NCBI GenBank assembly: GCA_007922195.1
Contig: ML681981.1
Span: 13,959,771-14,023,770 of the forward strand
DNA: 64,000 bases
From: Podocnemis expansa
Taxonomy: Eukaryota; Chordata; Testudines; Podocnemididae
Direction of reading: 5' to 3'
Both the position numbers and the translations under genes were made by a program. Positions within the stretch are counted from its first letter, which is position 1, and every line of letters starts with the position of its first letter. Below, piece by piece: positions 45,590-56,742 of the stretch. A model generated the notes under the pieces. The model was not told where the DNA came from. It searched no databases and saw only the letters and a list, made by a program, of their open reading frames with translations.

Positions 45590-46620
45590 TGGACTTCCCA
45601 ACACATCCCCCCAGCTGTCAGCTAGTACCAATGTTATGCCAATTTAGTGAGCACCCCAACATACCCCCTCTAGACCCCGTGAATTTCCTAAGACCCTCTC
45701 TCCCGTTGTCAGCTAGTACCAGTTATACCAATTTAGTGAGCACCCCAATATGCCCCCTCTACACTCCCCTGAATTGCCCAACACCCCTCAGTTGTCAGCT
45801 AGTGTTATACCAATGTAGTGAGCACCCCGATGTGCCCCCTGTACCCCCTGAATTCCCCAGCAGCCCCTCCTGTTGTCAGCTAGTACCAGTGTTATACCAA
45901 TGTAGTGAGCACCCCAATATACCCCCTTTACATCCCCTGATTTTCCAACACCCTCTTAGTTGTCAACTAGTGTTATACCAATTTAGTGAGCACCCCAATG
46001 TACCCTGCTGAACTCCCCAACACCCCCTCAGCTGTCAGCTAGTAAGTGTTATACCAATTTACTGAGCATCCCAATATACCCCCGCTACAGCCCCCTAAAT
46101 TTCCCAACACCCCCTCTCCCGTTGTCAGTCTTATACCAATTTAGTGAGCACCCCAGTATACCCCCCTGATTTTCCCAACACCCCCTCAGTTGTCAGCTAG
46201 TGTTATACCAATTTACTGAGCACCCCAAGATACCCCCTCTACACTCCCCTGAATTGCCCAACACCCCTCAGTTGTCAGCTAGTGTTATACCAATGTAGTG
46301 AGCACCCCGATGTGCCCCCTGTACCCCCTGAATTCCCCAGCAGCCCCTCCTGTTGTCAGCCAGTACCAGCGCTATCCCAATGTAGTGAGCACCCCAATGT
46401 ACCCCCTGAATTCCCCAGCCCCCCCCCCCTCCCGGTGTCAGGCAGTACCAGCGCTATCCCAATGCAGTGAGCACCCCAACATACCCTGCTGAATTCCCCA
46501 ACCCCCTCAGTTGCCAGCCAGCGCTCCACCACTGTAGCGAGCACCCAAGGCAGCCCCGCACCCCGCTCCCGCCGTCAGCCGGTGCCAGGGCCGCCCGGTG
46601 CAGCGAGCAGCGCGGTTCCC
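45590..46620. repeat. Minisatellite of 13 units upstream of HTR7
   Basis: Units share the order tcagctagtaccag, ttataccaatttagtgagca, ccccaatatacccc, tgaattccccaacacccc. The gagcaccc anchor recurs at 45651, 45740, 45822, 45909, 45990, 46066, 46148, 46220, 46302, 46389, 46471, 46541 and, in GC-rich form, at about 46607. Spacing is 66-89 bp, mostly 81-89. 45721-45880 and 46201-46360 are nearly identical at a 480-bp offset, so a multi-unit block was copied. The last units lie in the HTR7 CpG island. Confidence 0.9.
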
Positions 46621-46782
46621 CGCCCGAGGGGCCGGTGGCTCCGCGTCCCCTCCCCGCGCTGGGACCGGGGCCGGGGCCGGGGCCGGGGCGGAGCCGCGGA
46701 GGCGCGCGCTGACCCCCGGCGCGTTTCCCGCCCCCGCGGAGCGCGGCGGGCCGGTGCGGCTGGATGGGCAGGGCGCGCGGCG
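46560..46782 (+). promoter_or_regulatory. HTR7: HTR7 promoter / 5' UTR CpG island
   Basis: CpG-dense, GC-rich sequence directly before the HTR7 start codon, continuing into exon 1. It includes four tandem GGGG runs as GGGGCC units at 46667-46689, which could form a G-quadruplex on the plus (mRNA-sense) strand. No TATA box is obvious. The transcription start cannot be placed by eye. Confidence 0.72.
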
Positions 46783-47267
46783 ATGGGGATGGAGCCGAAC
46801 GGCAGCCACGTGTCCGGCCCGCTCCGCGCCTTCGCCCTGGCCGAGCCCCGACAGCTGAGCGGCGGCGCGGCGGCGGCGGCGGCGGGGTCGCTGCGGCTCG
46901 GGCAGGGCGGCCCCGGGTCCGGCGGCGAGAGCTGCGGGGAGCAGATCCTGAGCTACGGCACGATGGAGAAAGTTGTCATCGGGGCCGTCCTCTCGCTCAT
47001 CACGCTGCTCACCGTGGCGGGCAACTGCCTGGTGGTCATCTCGGTGTGCTTCGTGAAGAAACTCCGGCAGCCCTCCAACTATCTCATCGTCTCCCTCGCC
47101 CTGGCCGACCTCTCGGTGGCCGTGGCCGTCATGCCCTTCGTCAGCGTCACCGACCTCATCGGGGGAGAGTGGATCTTCGGCCAGCTCTTCTGCAACGTCT
47201 TCATCGCCATGGACGTGATGTGCTGCACCGCCTCCATCATGACCCTCTGTCTCATCAGCATCGACAG
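46783..47267 (+). CDS. HTR7: HTR7 (5-HT7 serotonin receptor) coding exon 1
   Basis: This is the amino-terminal part of a Gs-coupled plasma-membrane serotonin receptor. 161 full codons plus two bases encode an extracellular N-terminus (NGS glycosylation site at 6-8, Gly/Ala-rich run at about 27-35), TM1 (about 64-91, Asn81), the KKLRQPSNY loop, TM2 (LALAD, Asp109), the EWIFGQLFC loop with disulfide Cys137, and TM3 with ligand-binding Asp144 (AMDVMCCTASIMTL). The exon stops after ISID plus the first two bases of the Arg codon, at a gtgagt donor (47268). This is the conserved intron position in the receptor's DRY region. I chose ATG 46783 (MGMEPNGS, good Kozak context). 46789 is possible, and an upstream in-frame ATG at 46582 is unlikely. 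The TM region looks almost identical to mammalian HTR7 as I remember it, while the N-terminus is divergent. Confidence 0.95.
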
Positions 47268-48499
47268 GTGAGTGAGTGAGGGCACAGCCGGCCGGGCAGG
47301 TGAGACCGCCTGGCGGGCTTGGGCTGGCTGTGGGCACCGGCCGGACCGGTGACCGCGGCTCCGGAGTGGGACCGATGACCATGGCTCCGGAGTGGGACCG
47401 GTGACCGCGGCTCCGGAGTGGGACCAGTACAGCGGCACGGGAAAAATCCCGAGTGGAAGCCACTGACTCCTGCAAAGTGACCCCCAGGGAGTTAGTCTGG
47501 GAAGTTAGGTTGGAATCGGGAATGCCAAATGCCACCGGCAGCTATGGGGATGGCACTTCCACCACAGGTCTCTCTTTTTCCCCTTGGGAAATAAGGTATT
47601 CCCAAAGGGAAAACTGAAGCATTAAAAAAAAAAAAAAATCAAGATTTTTGCACCTGCAGCCTATTGTTGCTAACCTCCACACAGGCTAAAGCATGTGAAA
47701 ATTTTGGACGTTAATGCAACCAAGACAGCAGAATTTGTTTCCAATGGGTAAGTTGAGCCTGTGGGTCCAATTCACACTTGTAACTGAGCAGTTCTCAGGA
47801 CAGAGGAGAGGAGGCTTTCAGGTAACCTCTCTGATTCTTCTCTGACATAAATTACAACAGCATGCAGGTTGTTTAACTTTAATGCCTCTGGAGGATCAAC
47901 ACGCTAGGCCCAATGCTCTGCACTGCCACCACCACCTCCAAATTCTGTCCCTCTGTACACTGCCCTATGCTGGAGGGCAGCTGACTCCATCAACTTCATA
48001 CCAGCTGGGATGTTATCTCCATCAGGCAGGTGAGCCAATGGCCTTTTACAGTCCCTCTGCTATTAGTGTGATGTAAAGGGGCTAGAGCAAAGGAGAGAAT
48101 CTGGACCCAAGATTTTTTCAAATTTTATTTCAACCATTGAGAATTTTGCTTCTCTTGTCAACAAAAATAGCAATTTGAAACCTTTAATTAAATAGCAAAT
48201 AGATCTGATTAATCAGCAGATAGCAGTATCAGTTGCTGGCATTGATAGGGACATAGGAGATGCCTTTTTGGAACTGAGAAGTTGTCCATTTATTTCTATG
48301 ACTTGTCTGACAGTGGCCAGTACCATTTGTTTCAAAGGAAGATGCAAGAAGACTGCAATAGACATTTATGGATAATCTGCTCTGACCTCCAACAATCAGA
48401 GGTTCTCTGATGGCCTGAAGTATGAAGGTCCCTTTCAAAACTCTTGTTTACTGGTATTTGCTGTTACAATTGTGTACTGTATAGTCTTGATAACATTAT

Positions 48500-48990
48500 A
48501 AGAACAAATAGAATCCTGTTAAGATCTTGGATTCGATCATATCTCGTGGAAAGGGGTTCCATGTACTAATTTTATGCTGAGTAAAAAAGTATTTCCTTTC
48601 ATCACTTTAAAATTTGCCACCTTCAAATTTAATTCTTGTGTTACGAGAAAGGATGAAGAGCCGTGCCTGACTTGTCCTTTCTTTACCATTCATTGGTTTG
48701 TCCTGCCTTTTATTTATTTTTATTCATTTCTGTGGTAATCAGTCCCAATTCTAAAGTTTTTCCATTATCACAAAAATTCTTGTTGCCCATCATTGACCCT
48801 TATATGCCAAATAAGACTGTAGCACTGATTTACATAACTGCACCATGATATTTTCAGTATTATTCTTTATCCCATTTGTTATACATCCTAGCATTTTTGT
48901 TTGCTATTTTTGACCAATGCTGGGCATTCACCAGAGGCTTTCACTGAGCTGTCACAATAATGTTCAGGTCTTTTGCCTGAGTTGTTATAG
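48500..48990 (+). repeat. Degenerate interspersed repeat
   Basis: Segments such as ggggttccatgtactaattt, gaagtatttcctttc-like text near 48590 and ttaattcttgtgttacgaga resemble an old repeat found widely in reptiles. The class is not decided. Confidence 0.45.
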
Positions 48991-51222
48991 GCTGGTGATA
49001 TACTAGTGAAAGCGGTATAATCTAGTTAAACCAATTATAGAAGTTATACACATGTATCTAGGAGCTAATATCTCCTCCTAAGACTTATCTGGAGCTAGAA
49101 TTAAAACAATTATTTTTAGTGGAAAAATGATGAAAAATATTCTCTCTCATTTTTGACTTTGCTTACTCCTTGTTTTGTGTATTACTGAACACATACTTGT
49201 ATTAAAGGAAAATCTTTTGATTCTTAAAGAGTTCATACCCTCCTGCTGCTTACTCCAAGTTTAAAATCATAATTCTCTGTGAAACCTGATGCCTTAATCT
49301 CTGGTTACTTCAAATCTGTTATACAATCATAAGGTGTGACGTTTCCAGCAAAGGTTTATGTCATGTAAAGAACAAATGTAGATGAATCCTTAGTGAGCTC
49401 TTACTAAATGTTTAGTCACAACAACTGAGAAAAGTAAAATAGATGAGTTTTAAGCATAAATAATAAAGTTGAACTGGCATAGAAATGGATTAGCAGTGGT
49501 GAATCAGGCACAGATTTTTTTCAAGGTAACCTTGAGATAGTAGCTAGTTTTTCAACTGTGGGGGTGCATAGCATATTCTCAGTAACTAGAAATGACCAAA
49601 ATTTAATCTGAACAACAAAATATCACCCAGATAGCATTGATGTCATGCTGTCTAGTTGATAGTGGAATTTCCTTTCTTCATTTGGGTACGTATAAACGCT
49701 TCATTTATGGATGAGAGGTTCACATCATAGAGTACAACTTTTTGTAGTAGCAACTTGTACATCACAAGGCACATATTATTTAAGAATCTTCACAAAGAAC
49801 TATGGATTTGATGGAAATCCCTGCATATTTGATCTTGCTTCAGAAAAAAGCCTCTGGGAAGGGAGAGCTCAGTGCTTCCTACTCCAAAATACCAGGTATT
49901 ATAAAATAAAGGAAAATGTGTGAACTGGATTAGATGTGATGAACCAGAAGACCCAGAGATGTGGGAACAGTGGGTGAAATTCACGCTACTGCAGGTCTGT
50001 ACAAGTTCCTGTGTACAACTTAAGTACCTGTTGGCCTTTTAACATCTAGCTTAGGGGCATATAGAGTTTTTATTCACCTTCAGCTCTAGGAGAAGCAAGA
50101 AGTTCACCATTTTTCAGGAATAACTCAGTAAACTGCACTATCCTCCTGGCTCTGTGGAAGAGTTTCGGGAGCATACACAGTAATCCTACTAGCTCTTCCA
50201 CCTGAGTAAAACAAGGAGCAGGACATGGAGACAAAACTAACACATCAGGCATGTCATTTTTGCTTTTACATTGTTAGAATTCTGAGCAGAAATAGCTCTT
50301 TCTGCTGCAAGTCATCTTTCCCAGAGACGAGAACCAATGAAAATCTCGAAAGAACTTCAGTATATAATGAAACTTAACCATTGTTTCAAACAAGCCAGCC
50401 TAGTCAGCAAGAGCCAGGGGATAGCAGGGGACCTGCATGGGTGGGTGGGGGGGGGGATGAGCAGGAGAAAGCCCCCCTAATAATAGTTGGGGTCACAGAA
50501 CTCTTCTGGCTCCTAGCCGGAGTGGCACAAGAGGGGACTGGAGGGGCAGGGAAGAGCAAACTCTGGCTAGAGCCAGGAGGGAAGGGAGAACCAAATCCTA
50601 CCTACTGGGGCTGGGGGAGGGAACAGCAAGGTCCTGCTGGGGCAGGGGGAGGGGGCACAGAACATGCCCCTCCAAAAGGTCAAATTTAAATTTCTGCACA
50701 CACCCCTGGGCAATAGGGGTGTGAGTGTGTGTGTGTGAGTGAGAGTGAAATTCACTCCCACACAGAGGGCCAGCACACATCTCCTGTACCACTTAAATCT
50801 CCCTGAAAATCCTATAGGCCTCATTTTGCTTAGCATGACTGAAAAGCCCTGCAGGATGCAGCTTAACACTTTTACCTTCCTGTGTAGCTTGGTGCAGAGC
50901 CTACATTCTTATGCATCTTGGAGGCTTCAGCTCTGTTAACCTTCATATTAATACCTCTTCTCCATCTGTTAAGCTAACACACTTGAAAAACGCAACCTTT
51001 TCCCCATCGAGACATCCCCCACACGTGTGGTGTTCCACAGCACTTTGCAAAATCCAGAAGCGTTCATTTCACAGGATCACCACACCTTACAAATGATGGC
51101 ATTTTTTAATATAGGATGTACTTGAGCATTTGCATCATACTTTACTAACAGGATGTAGTTTTAACTATTTGCAGGATGTACTTGAGTATTTGCATTATAC
51201 TTTATTAGCATTCATAGACAGT

Positions 51223-51460
51223 TTGTTGATGGAGAAAAACAAACAAGGAGTCCTGTGGCACTTAAAGACTAACAAATGTATTTATTGCATGAGCTTTCGT
51301 GGGAGAAAAATCCCACTCCATCAGCAGCTGACAAAGTGGGATTTTCTCCCACGAAAGCTCATGCACTAAATAAATATGTTAGTCTTTAAGTGCCATGGTA
51401 CTCCATGTTTGTTTTGCTGAACTAGGCTAACACAGCTACCCCTTTGGAACTTGTTGATGG
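51223..51460 (+). mobile_element. Snap-back repeat with 10-bp target duplication
   Basis: The body 51233-51450 has near-perfect inverted arms (about 51240-51320 and 51335-51410) around a centre near tcccactccatcagcagctg. It continues into the single-copy end gctgaactaggctaacacag and ctacccctttggaac. Perfect direct repeats TTGTTGATGG flank it at 51223-51232 and 51451-51460. Confidence 0.9.
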
Positions 51461-51463
51461 GCA

Positions 51464-51618
51464 GTTTTTTACTTCAAAAGGGATAGCCATGTTAGTCTAG
51501 TCCAGCAAAAAAAACAACAAGGAGTTGTGTGGCACTTTAAGACTAACAGATTTATTTTTTGCATGAGCTTTCGTGGGAGAAGATCCCACTTCCTCAGATG
51601 CTTCGAAGATGTTTTTTA
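51464..51618 (+). mobile_element. Single-arm copy of the snap-back family with 8-bp duplication
   Basis: The body 51472-51610 runs cttcaaaagggatagccatg ... caaggagttgtgtggcac ... ctttcgtgggagaagatccc ... cagatgcttcgaagat, with no second arm. GTTTTTTA flanks both sides (51464-51471 and 51611-51618). It shows the basic unit that is doubled head-to-head in the palindromic copies. Confidence 0.82.
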
Positions 51619-53222
51619 TGCATATCAAATAGGCTTAAAAGAAATGTTACTGAAGAGGTGACAGAATAACATTCCTATATGCATTTCAGTAATAGGCAAT
51701 TTGGCATCTTACTAAACACATGGAAGGAATTTTTCCAATGCAAGATATAGTATGCAATTTGTTTTTTCACCCCCTGGGCCTAGTTTTCAAATACAAGCTT
51801 CAGAATGGGATGTCCATGCTCACCACTGGCTACTCAAATTAACACAAGTGCGTAAACAGGGTATTTATTTCCCTAAGCACTGTTTTTAGAATTCAGATGT
51901 GAGATGAGTGTGTATCTGAGAATAGTGCTCCATGCAGTTACTGAGCATCTAAAATGACTTCGGTTAAAGTACCTGGAAAAAAGAACTGGTACATGTTTGT
52001 AGTCTAGATTTTATTAATAAATGTTAGATTAAGACTGTGCAAAGTGCTTATTAAAATGTTAATATAGTGATCAGTTACACTTTACAGGCTCTAAAGGGAC
52101 TCAACCAAATTAGGAAGAGAGCACAACTGTTAGTATCCATACAGGACTGATCTTAAAGGAAAATTTAAAGTAATATCTTTGATTATATCCAACATATGAA
52201 TTTTAGGCTTTCTTTTCAGGCCACATCATCTTTTCTTCTTTCATAGGATGAAAACTCCACAGAGCCTCATTTGGGAGTGCAAAAGTGGGCAATGTTATCT
52301 CTGTGGCATTTCCCCCATATCTTGTGGAAGCCCCATTTTTTGGAGTAGGTATCTGCCTGTAGAATGGTGTGGTCTGGGTCAGAGGTGTCAGAGGATCAGA
52401 CTGAGGAGGTCAAGCATCATTCTTCCACTCCCAGCCCTATGGAGGTTCCAGAGCCGATTTAAAATCCACAGAGTTAGTATTAACTTTGCTATGGATCCCA
52501 TCTGTGGTGTAGGAGCCTCGTCTGGGCAGGGTGAGATGGGTTCTGGGATAAGGCATGTGCTGTAGAGACTTGGCGGCAGCATTGTCCCACAGTAAATGAC
52601 AGTCGCTTTCCCCCAATGCCCTTTCTTTTGGGTCTTTAGCATACAGATTACATGAATTTAGATTCTCTCAGACTCAAAGTGAGCAAAATTCAGATGTGAT
52701 TTGTAAGGATGTAGGCTATGCCTCATTAAGTGGGTATGAGCCGTGGGAGAGTTTAAGTTGGTGTGGCTCACAGCCTGAGGTGCCCAGTGAATTTTCCCCA
52801 ATATAGCTGCACAAAATTAATTTTGGAGATAGCTAACTAAATTTTATATATACAATAAGCAGTAATTTTTAGTCCAATTGAAAATACACTCCACTGGCAC
52901 TTCCTTTCTGGAACTACGCTGGCTTCAAGATTCTTTAGAAATTAGTAAAATAAAAACAGAGAAGACTTGTAATATTTTAACCAAGCCTGCTTGGGTCATG
53001 AATGCTTTCTGGAAAGCCTTTCCAATCTTTATGTTTCATCCAGCATACCAGGAGCATTCCAAGCTTCCATTAAGTTACTGGGAATATGGGGCATGCAACT
53101 AGTGCAGAATTTGGTCTTTTACTGTCAAAAAGATATTTATACATAGATAGAAAAATCTTTCTTTTCTAAGAGAATTCTGTTCCTTCCTGGTGGTATAAAC
53201 TATGCGTGATTTTGCAGTTCCT

Positions 53223-53482
53223 AAGACCAGATCTACACTAAACGTTAGGTCAATCCAGCTATGTCACTCAGGGATATGAAAAATCCATGCCCCAAATGAT
53301 GTAGATAAACCACCCTGAACCCAAGAAGAATTCTTCCATCAACCTAGCTGCAGCCTCTCAAGAAGGGGGATTAACCACAGTGCTGGGAGAACAATTCTGG
53401 TCTCTGTGTCTACACACTGTAGCACTACAGCAGCACTGATGCAGCCATACTGCCGTGGTGTTTTAAGCATAGACATAGCCTT
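53223..53482. mobile_element. MITE of the agatctacact group
   Basis: The left end agaccagatctacactaaac and right end gcatagacatagcct form an imperfect inverted pair. Interior segments (caggg-tatgaaaaatccat, ctcaagaagggg, acagcagcac) match a MITE family that I recall as very common in turtles. Superfamily not assigned. Confidence 0.7.
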
Positions 53483-54189
53483 CAGTCTCAGTCCTGCAAG
53501 GTGTTGAATGCCCTTAATTTCCACTGGAATCAAGTTTAGAGAAGAATTGGGAGTTGAAGACACTTAGCATGTCTTGGGAACTTCCAATGCATGGCAGGAT
53601 CGGGCCCAACTAGCAGAGAATGGTATCACTGAAAGCTTGATGAGGAAAAGAGAAACATGAAGACCTAAGACAGCAGCAAAAATGTAAAAGAAATTATAGA
53701 AAAAATATGGAATGAGTGCAACAGTGGTATATATTTCAGGAGAATGAAGCAGAATCAGGTGAAAGAATTAACTTAATCCTAAACATCACCACTGTCATAA
53801 GGGTTGTTTTTTCCGTTACTAAACCTCTTAATGAACTTACTGCTTCTGCATCTGTAAATAAGTTATTGTCTCACTAATGAAATATATAGCAGTGATGCCA
53901 TGCCTTGAACGGAGAAGCAGCTAGACATTTCCTCTTTATTTTTGCCATGTAATTTACACGTTTGGCTTTTCTAATGTAGCCAGTTTAAACAGAGCCACCA
54001 TCATTCTTTCTCTTCCTATTTTTTTCTTCGTTGTAAGCAGGATTTGTAGAGTACTCTTTAGAAACAATCTCTGCCTGTTCCTATTGTTTATGCTGCAAAC
54101 ACAGAGCTCTTATCTTCTGTGCAACAACTGTGAAATATTGAGATGAAGGAACTAAATCTGAGCTGAAGAGATGTGATTACTTAGCGGCT

Positions 54190-54297
54190 GTACACTCTTT
54201 GTGGCAGCACCTGTCTTTTTGTCATGTGTTTGTACAATACCATTGTGGTCCATGAGTGGGGCTCCTAGGTGCCACTGGGAAATAAATAAATAATAAT
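54190..54297 (+). repeat. Common amniote repeat, 3' part
   Basis: The order tgtttgtacaataccattgt, ggtccatgagtggggctcct, aggtgccactgggaaataaa resembles the 3' end of a widespread reptile repeat whose other part occurs at 21140 and 40345. Confidence 0.5.
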
Positions 54298-54854
54298 GTG
54301 AAGTAGGATATGCAGCATGCTAAACTGGTAAACAAATGCACAATTTTGTGAAAGATGCCTATCATAGTTTTCGGGTAACTACACCTCTGGTTGGCTCACA
54401 GACAGCCATCTGTATATGCACTTCACCCCAGCAGTGTATTTCTCTGAATTTGTTTACTGGTCCCACGATCTGCAATAAATACCCCTGCCCAACTGATTAT
54501 AGTTCCTGAATGGGGCTGGGTGACAAACCCTAGCTCAGCTAGTATACCTGTAGATAGCTTTATTCATGGAGGTTTGCCTGCATTTGTCATATTTGTTAAA
54601 ATGACACTTCAGGCATGACAGTAAGATTCTTCTCTTACTTCTCTCAGAAGTTTTGGCAGTGGGAGCAGGATTGGGCCGTAAAATATAGTCCAGACGTGGC
54701 CAAACTGCAGCTCGTGAGCCGCGTGCAGCTCTTTAAAGGTGAAAGTGCAGCTCCTGAGCACTTACAGAAAAGAAGACCCAGGAATGTATCTGGCCCCGCA
54801 GAGAAACATTCTGCTGGGTGCCAAGCTGGAGCCAGACTGGGAGCGGGATGGAGA

Positions 54855-55700
54855 GCCATGCAGGGAATCCCTTCTCTGCTGTGGCTGCAGCCCTGCGGGG
54901 GATCGTTCGGGGAATCCCTTCGCCGCGGCTGCCAGAGCCAGGCAGGGGTTCCCTACTCTGCAGTGGCGGGAGCCAGGCAGGGAACCGTGCGGGGAATCCC
55001 ATCCCTGCCATGGCTGCAGCAGTGTGGGGCTTCCCTACTCTACTCGGTGGATCTGTGCAGGGAATCCCTTCTCTGCCACAGCTGGAGCCGGGCAGGGGAT
55101 CCCTACCCCGCCACGGCCCAGAGTCAGGTGGGGAGATGGGTGGGGGTCCCCTATCTCGCCGGGGCTGCAGCCGTGTCGGGAGCCATGGTCCCTGCCCTGC
55201 AATGTCCGGAACCACGTGGGGATTCACTTCCCCACTGTGGGGGGCTGTGTGGGGAGCCAGGCAGGGGTTCACTATCCCACCACATCTGGAACCGGGCGGA
55301 GGTTCCCTTCCTCGCTGTGGCTGGAGCCCTGTGGGGAGCCATGCTGGGAACTCCTTCCCTGCCGAGGTGGGAGCCAGGTGGGGAGCCATGCGGGGAATCC
55401 CATCCCCGCCGCAGCTGTAGCAGTGCGGGGGTTCCCTACCCCACCGGCTGGAGACGTGTGGGGAGCCGGGTGGGGGTTCACTACCCTGTTGCGGCCAGAG
55501 CAGGGCAGGGGTTCCCCACCCTGCTGGGGCTGCAGCTGTGTGGGGAGCTGGGTGAGGGTTCACTAGCCTGCCGTGGCCGTGGCCACAGCCTGGTGGGGAG
55601 CTGTGTGGGGAATCCCTTCCCCGTCACAGCCAAAGCCAGATGGGGACCTGTTCAGGGAGTCTCTCCCCCACCGCCGCCGTAGTCAGGCAGGGGTTCCCTA
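54855..55700. repeat. GC-rich tandem repeat inside the hAT transposon
   Basis: About 20 copies of a gggg(a/t)(a/t)(t/c)cc(c/a) core, each followed by pyrimidine-rich sequence and a gcagc/ggagcc stretch. Successive cores are about 35 or about 47 bp apart (for example 54910, 54945, 54991, 55025, 55057, 55092, 55140). It keeps long frames open on both strands, which reflects repeat composition and not a protein. Confidence 0.82.
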
Positions 55701-56742
55701 CCCCCACAGCACCTATTTTTCCCTGGGGGCCAGGGTCAGCATGGCAGGGAAAGGAGTGGGTCTCGTGGTGTCTGGGGAGCTGTACCCATGCTGCAGCTTT
55801 TTCCAATCTCCCGCCCTGAGCATGCACAGCTGTGTAGCTCACGGCAGGAACAGCCTGGCCAGGGAGTTACTTTGGTTTCACTGCTGCTGCAGGCAGCTCC
55901 AGTCTGGTAAGGGGGGAAGTGCTGGGGGTTGGGGAACCAGCAGGTGGGTGGGGAAGCTGCAGAGGAGGGGTTGGAGGGGACTGGGGAAGAGCCCACATTG
56001 CTGGAGAAATGGTGGAAAGGGGAGCAGGTGGGGAAGGCATGGGGGGCATTAGGGAGCAGGCAGGAAGGTATGGGGGGGGGCTTGGAGAGGTGGGAAGGTG
56101 GCAGTGGTTGAGGGTCCTGAAAACCCTTTTCCACACTCCTTCCAGCACAGCAGCACTTTTTTGTTTGTTTGTTTTTGGGAAAATAAAAAACACACTGGGG
56201 TCTAGGGCCCAAACCTATTTTTGGGGCAGCAACCTGCCTGGGAGGAGTCACTGGGGGCTGTAGGGACTGGAGGGGCCTGCTGGTAGGAGGGGGCTGGTTG
56301 AGGAGGCAGGGAGCTTCAGGGTAGAGAAAACAGTAGTAGAGTTCCTGGCAGAAGGGGGTGGGGGCAGTGGAAGGTATTGCTGCCAGGAAATTTTTGTTAG
56401 TGGTAAGTAAGTGGTCTCTGGGGGTGGCAGAGATGCTGGAGGAACGGCTTGGAGCTTCTGGGGAGAAGGAGGGTGCTGAGAGCAATGGAGCTACCAGAGG
56501 GAAGGGTCACTGCCCCATGCTCCCCTGTCCTTCTCGCCCCCCACACCACATACCTAACTACAACTCAGGTTAATAGTGGGGGGAGAAACTTTTTATAAGG
56601 GAAGCAGTGGCACAGTCGGCGACAGCAGGGAAGTGGCAGCATGGTAGGGGATGATGGGGAGAAGTGCAGCATGTTTAGATTTTCTCATAGGCCCTAATGC
56701 AGTTTACTCTGTTAAAATTGTGTTTTACAAGTCCTTCTAAAT

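Larger units (their letters stand above)
34477..46560. other. Intergenic region between RPP30 and HTR7
   Basis: 12 kb lie between the DIRS element and the HTR7 CpG island. Repeat content is listed separately. 35200-35620, 37330-38060, 39320-40340, 40480-41270 and 42000-44900 show nothing I can support beyond purine-rich tracts (about 42530-42670). No coding exon was identified. Confidence 0.75.

Noticed and set aside
46582..46782. Upstream in-frame ATG that would extend HTR7 by 67 residues
   Set aside because: The extra sequence is low-complexity Arg/Gly/Pro from the CpG island and the GGGGCC run, unlike any receptor N-terminus. The ATG at 46783 has good context and gives a plausible length.
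46507..47535. A 342-codon frame antisense to HTR7 exon 1
   Set aside because: It is the shadow of the GC-rich CpG island and exon on the opposite strand. No domain is recognisable and it spans the HTR7 splice donor and intron.
50381..50689. Gly-rich 102-codon frame
   Set aside because: Low-complexity G-rich intronic sequence with no family resemblance.
54615..55682. A 355-codon open frame on the plus strand with overlapping long frames on both strands
   Set aside because: It coincides with the GC-rich tandem repeat inside the hAT transposon. All frames are open because stop codons are rare in the repeat unit, and the protein text is just the repeat read aloud.
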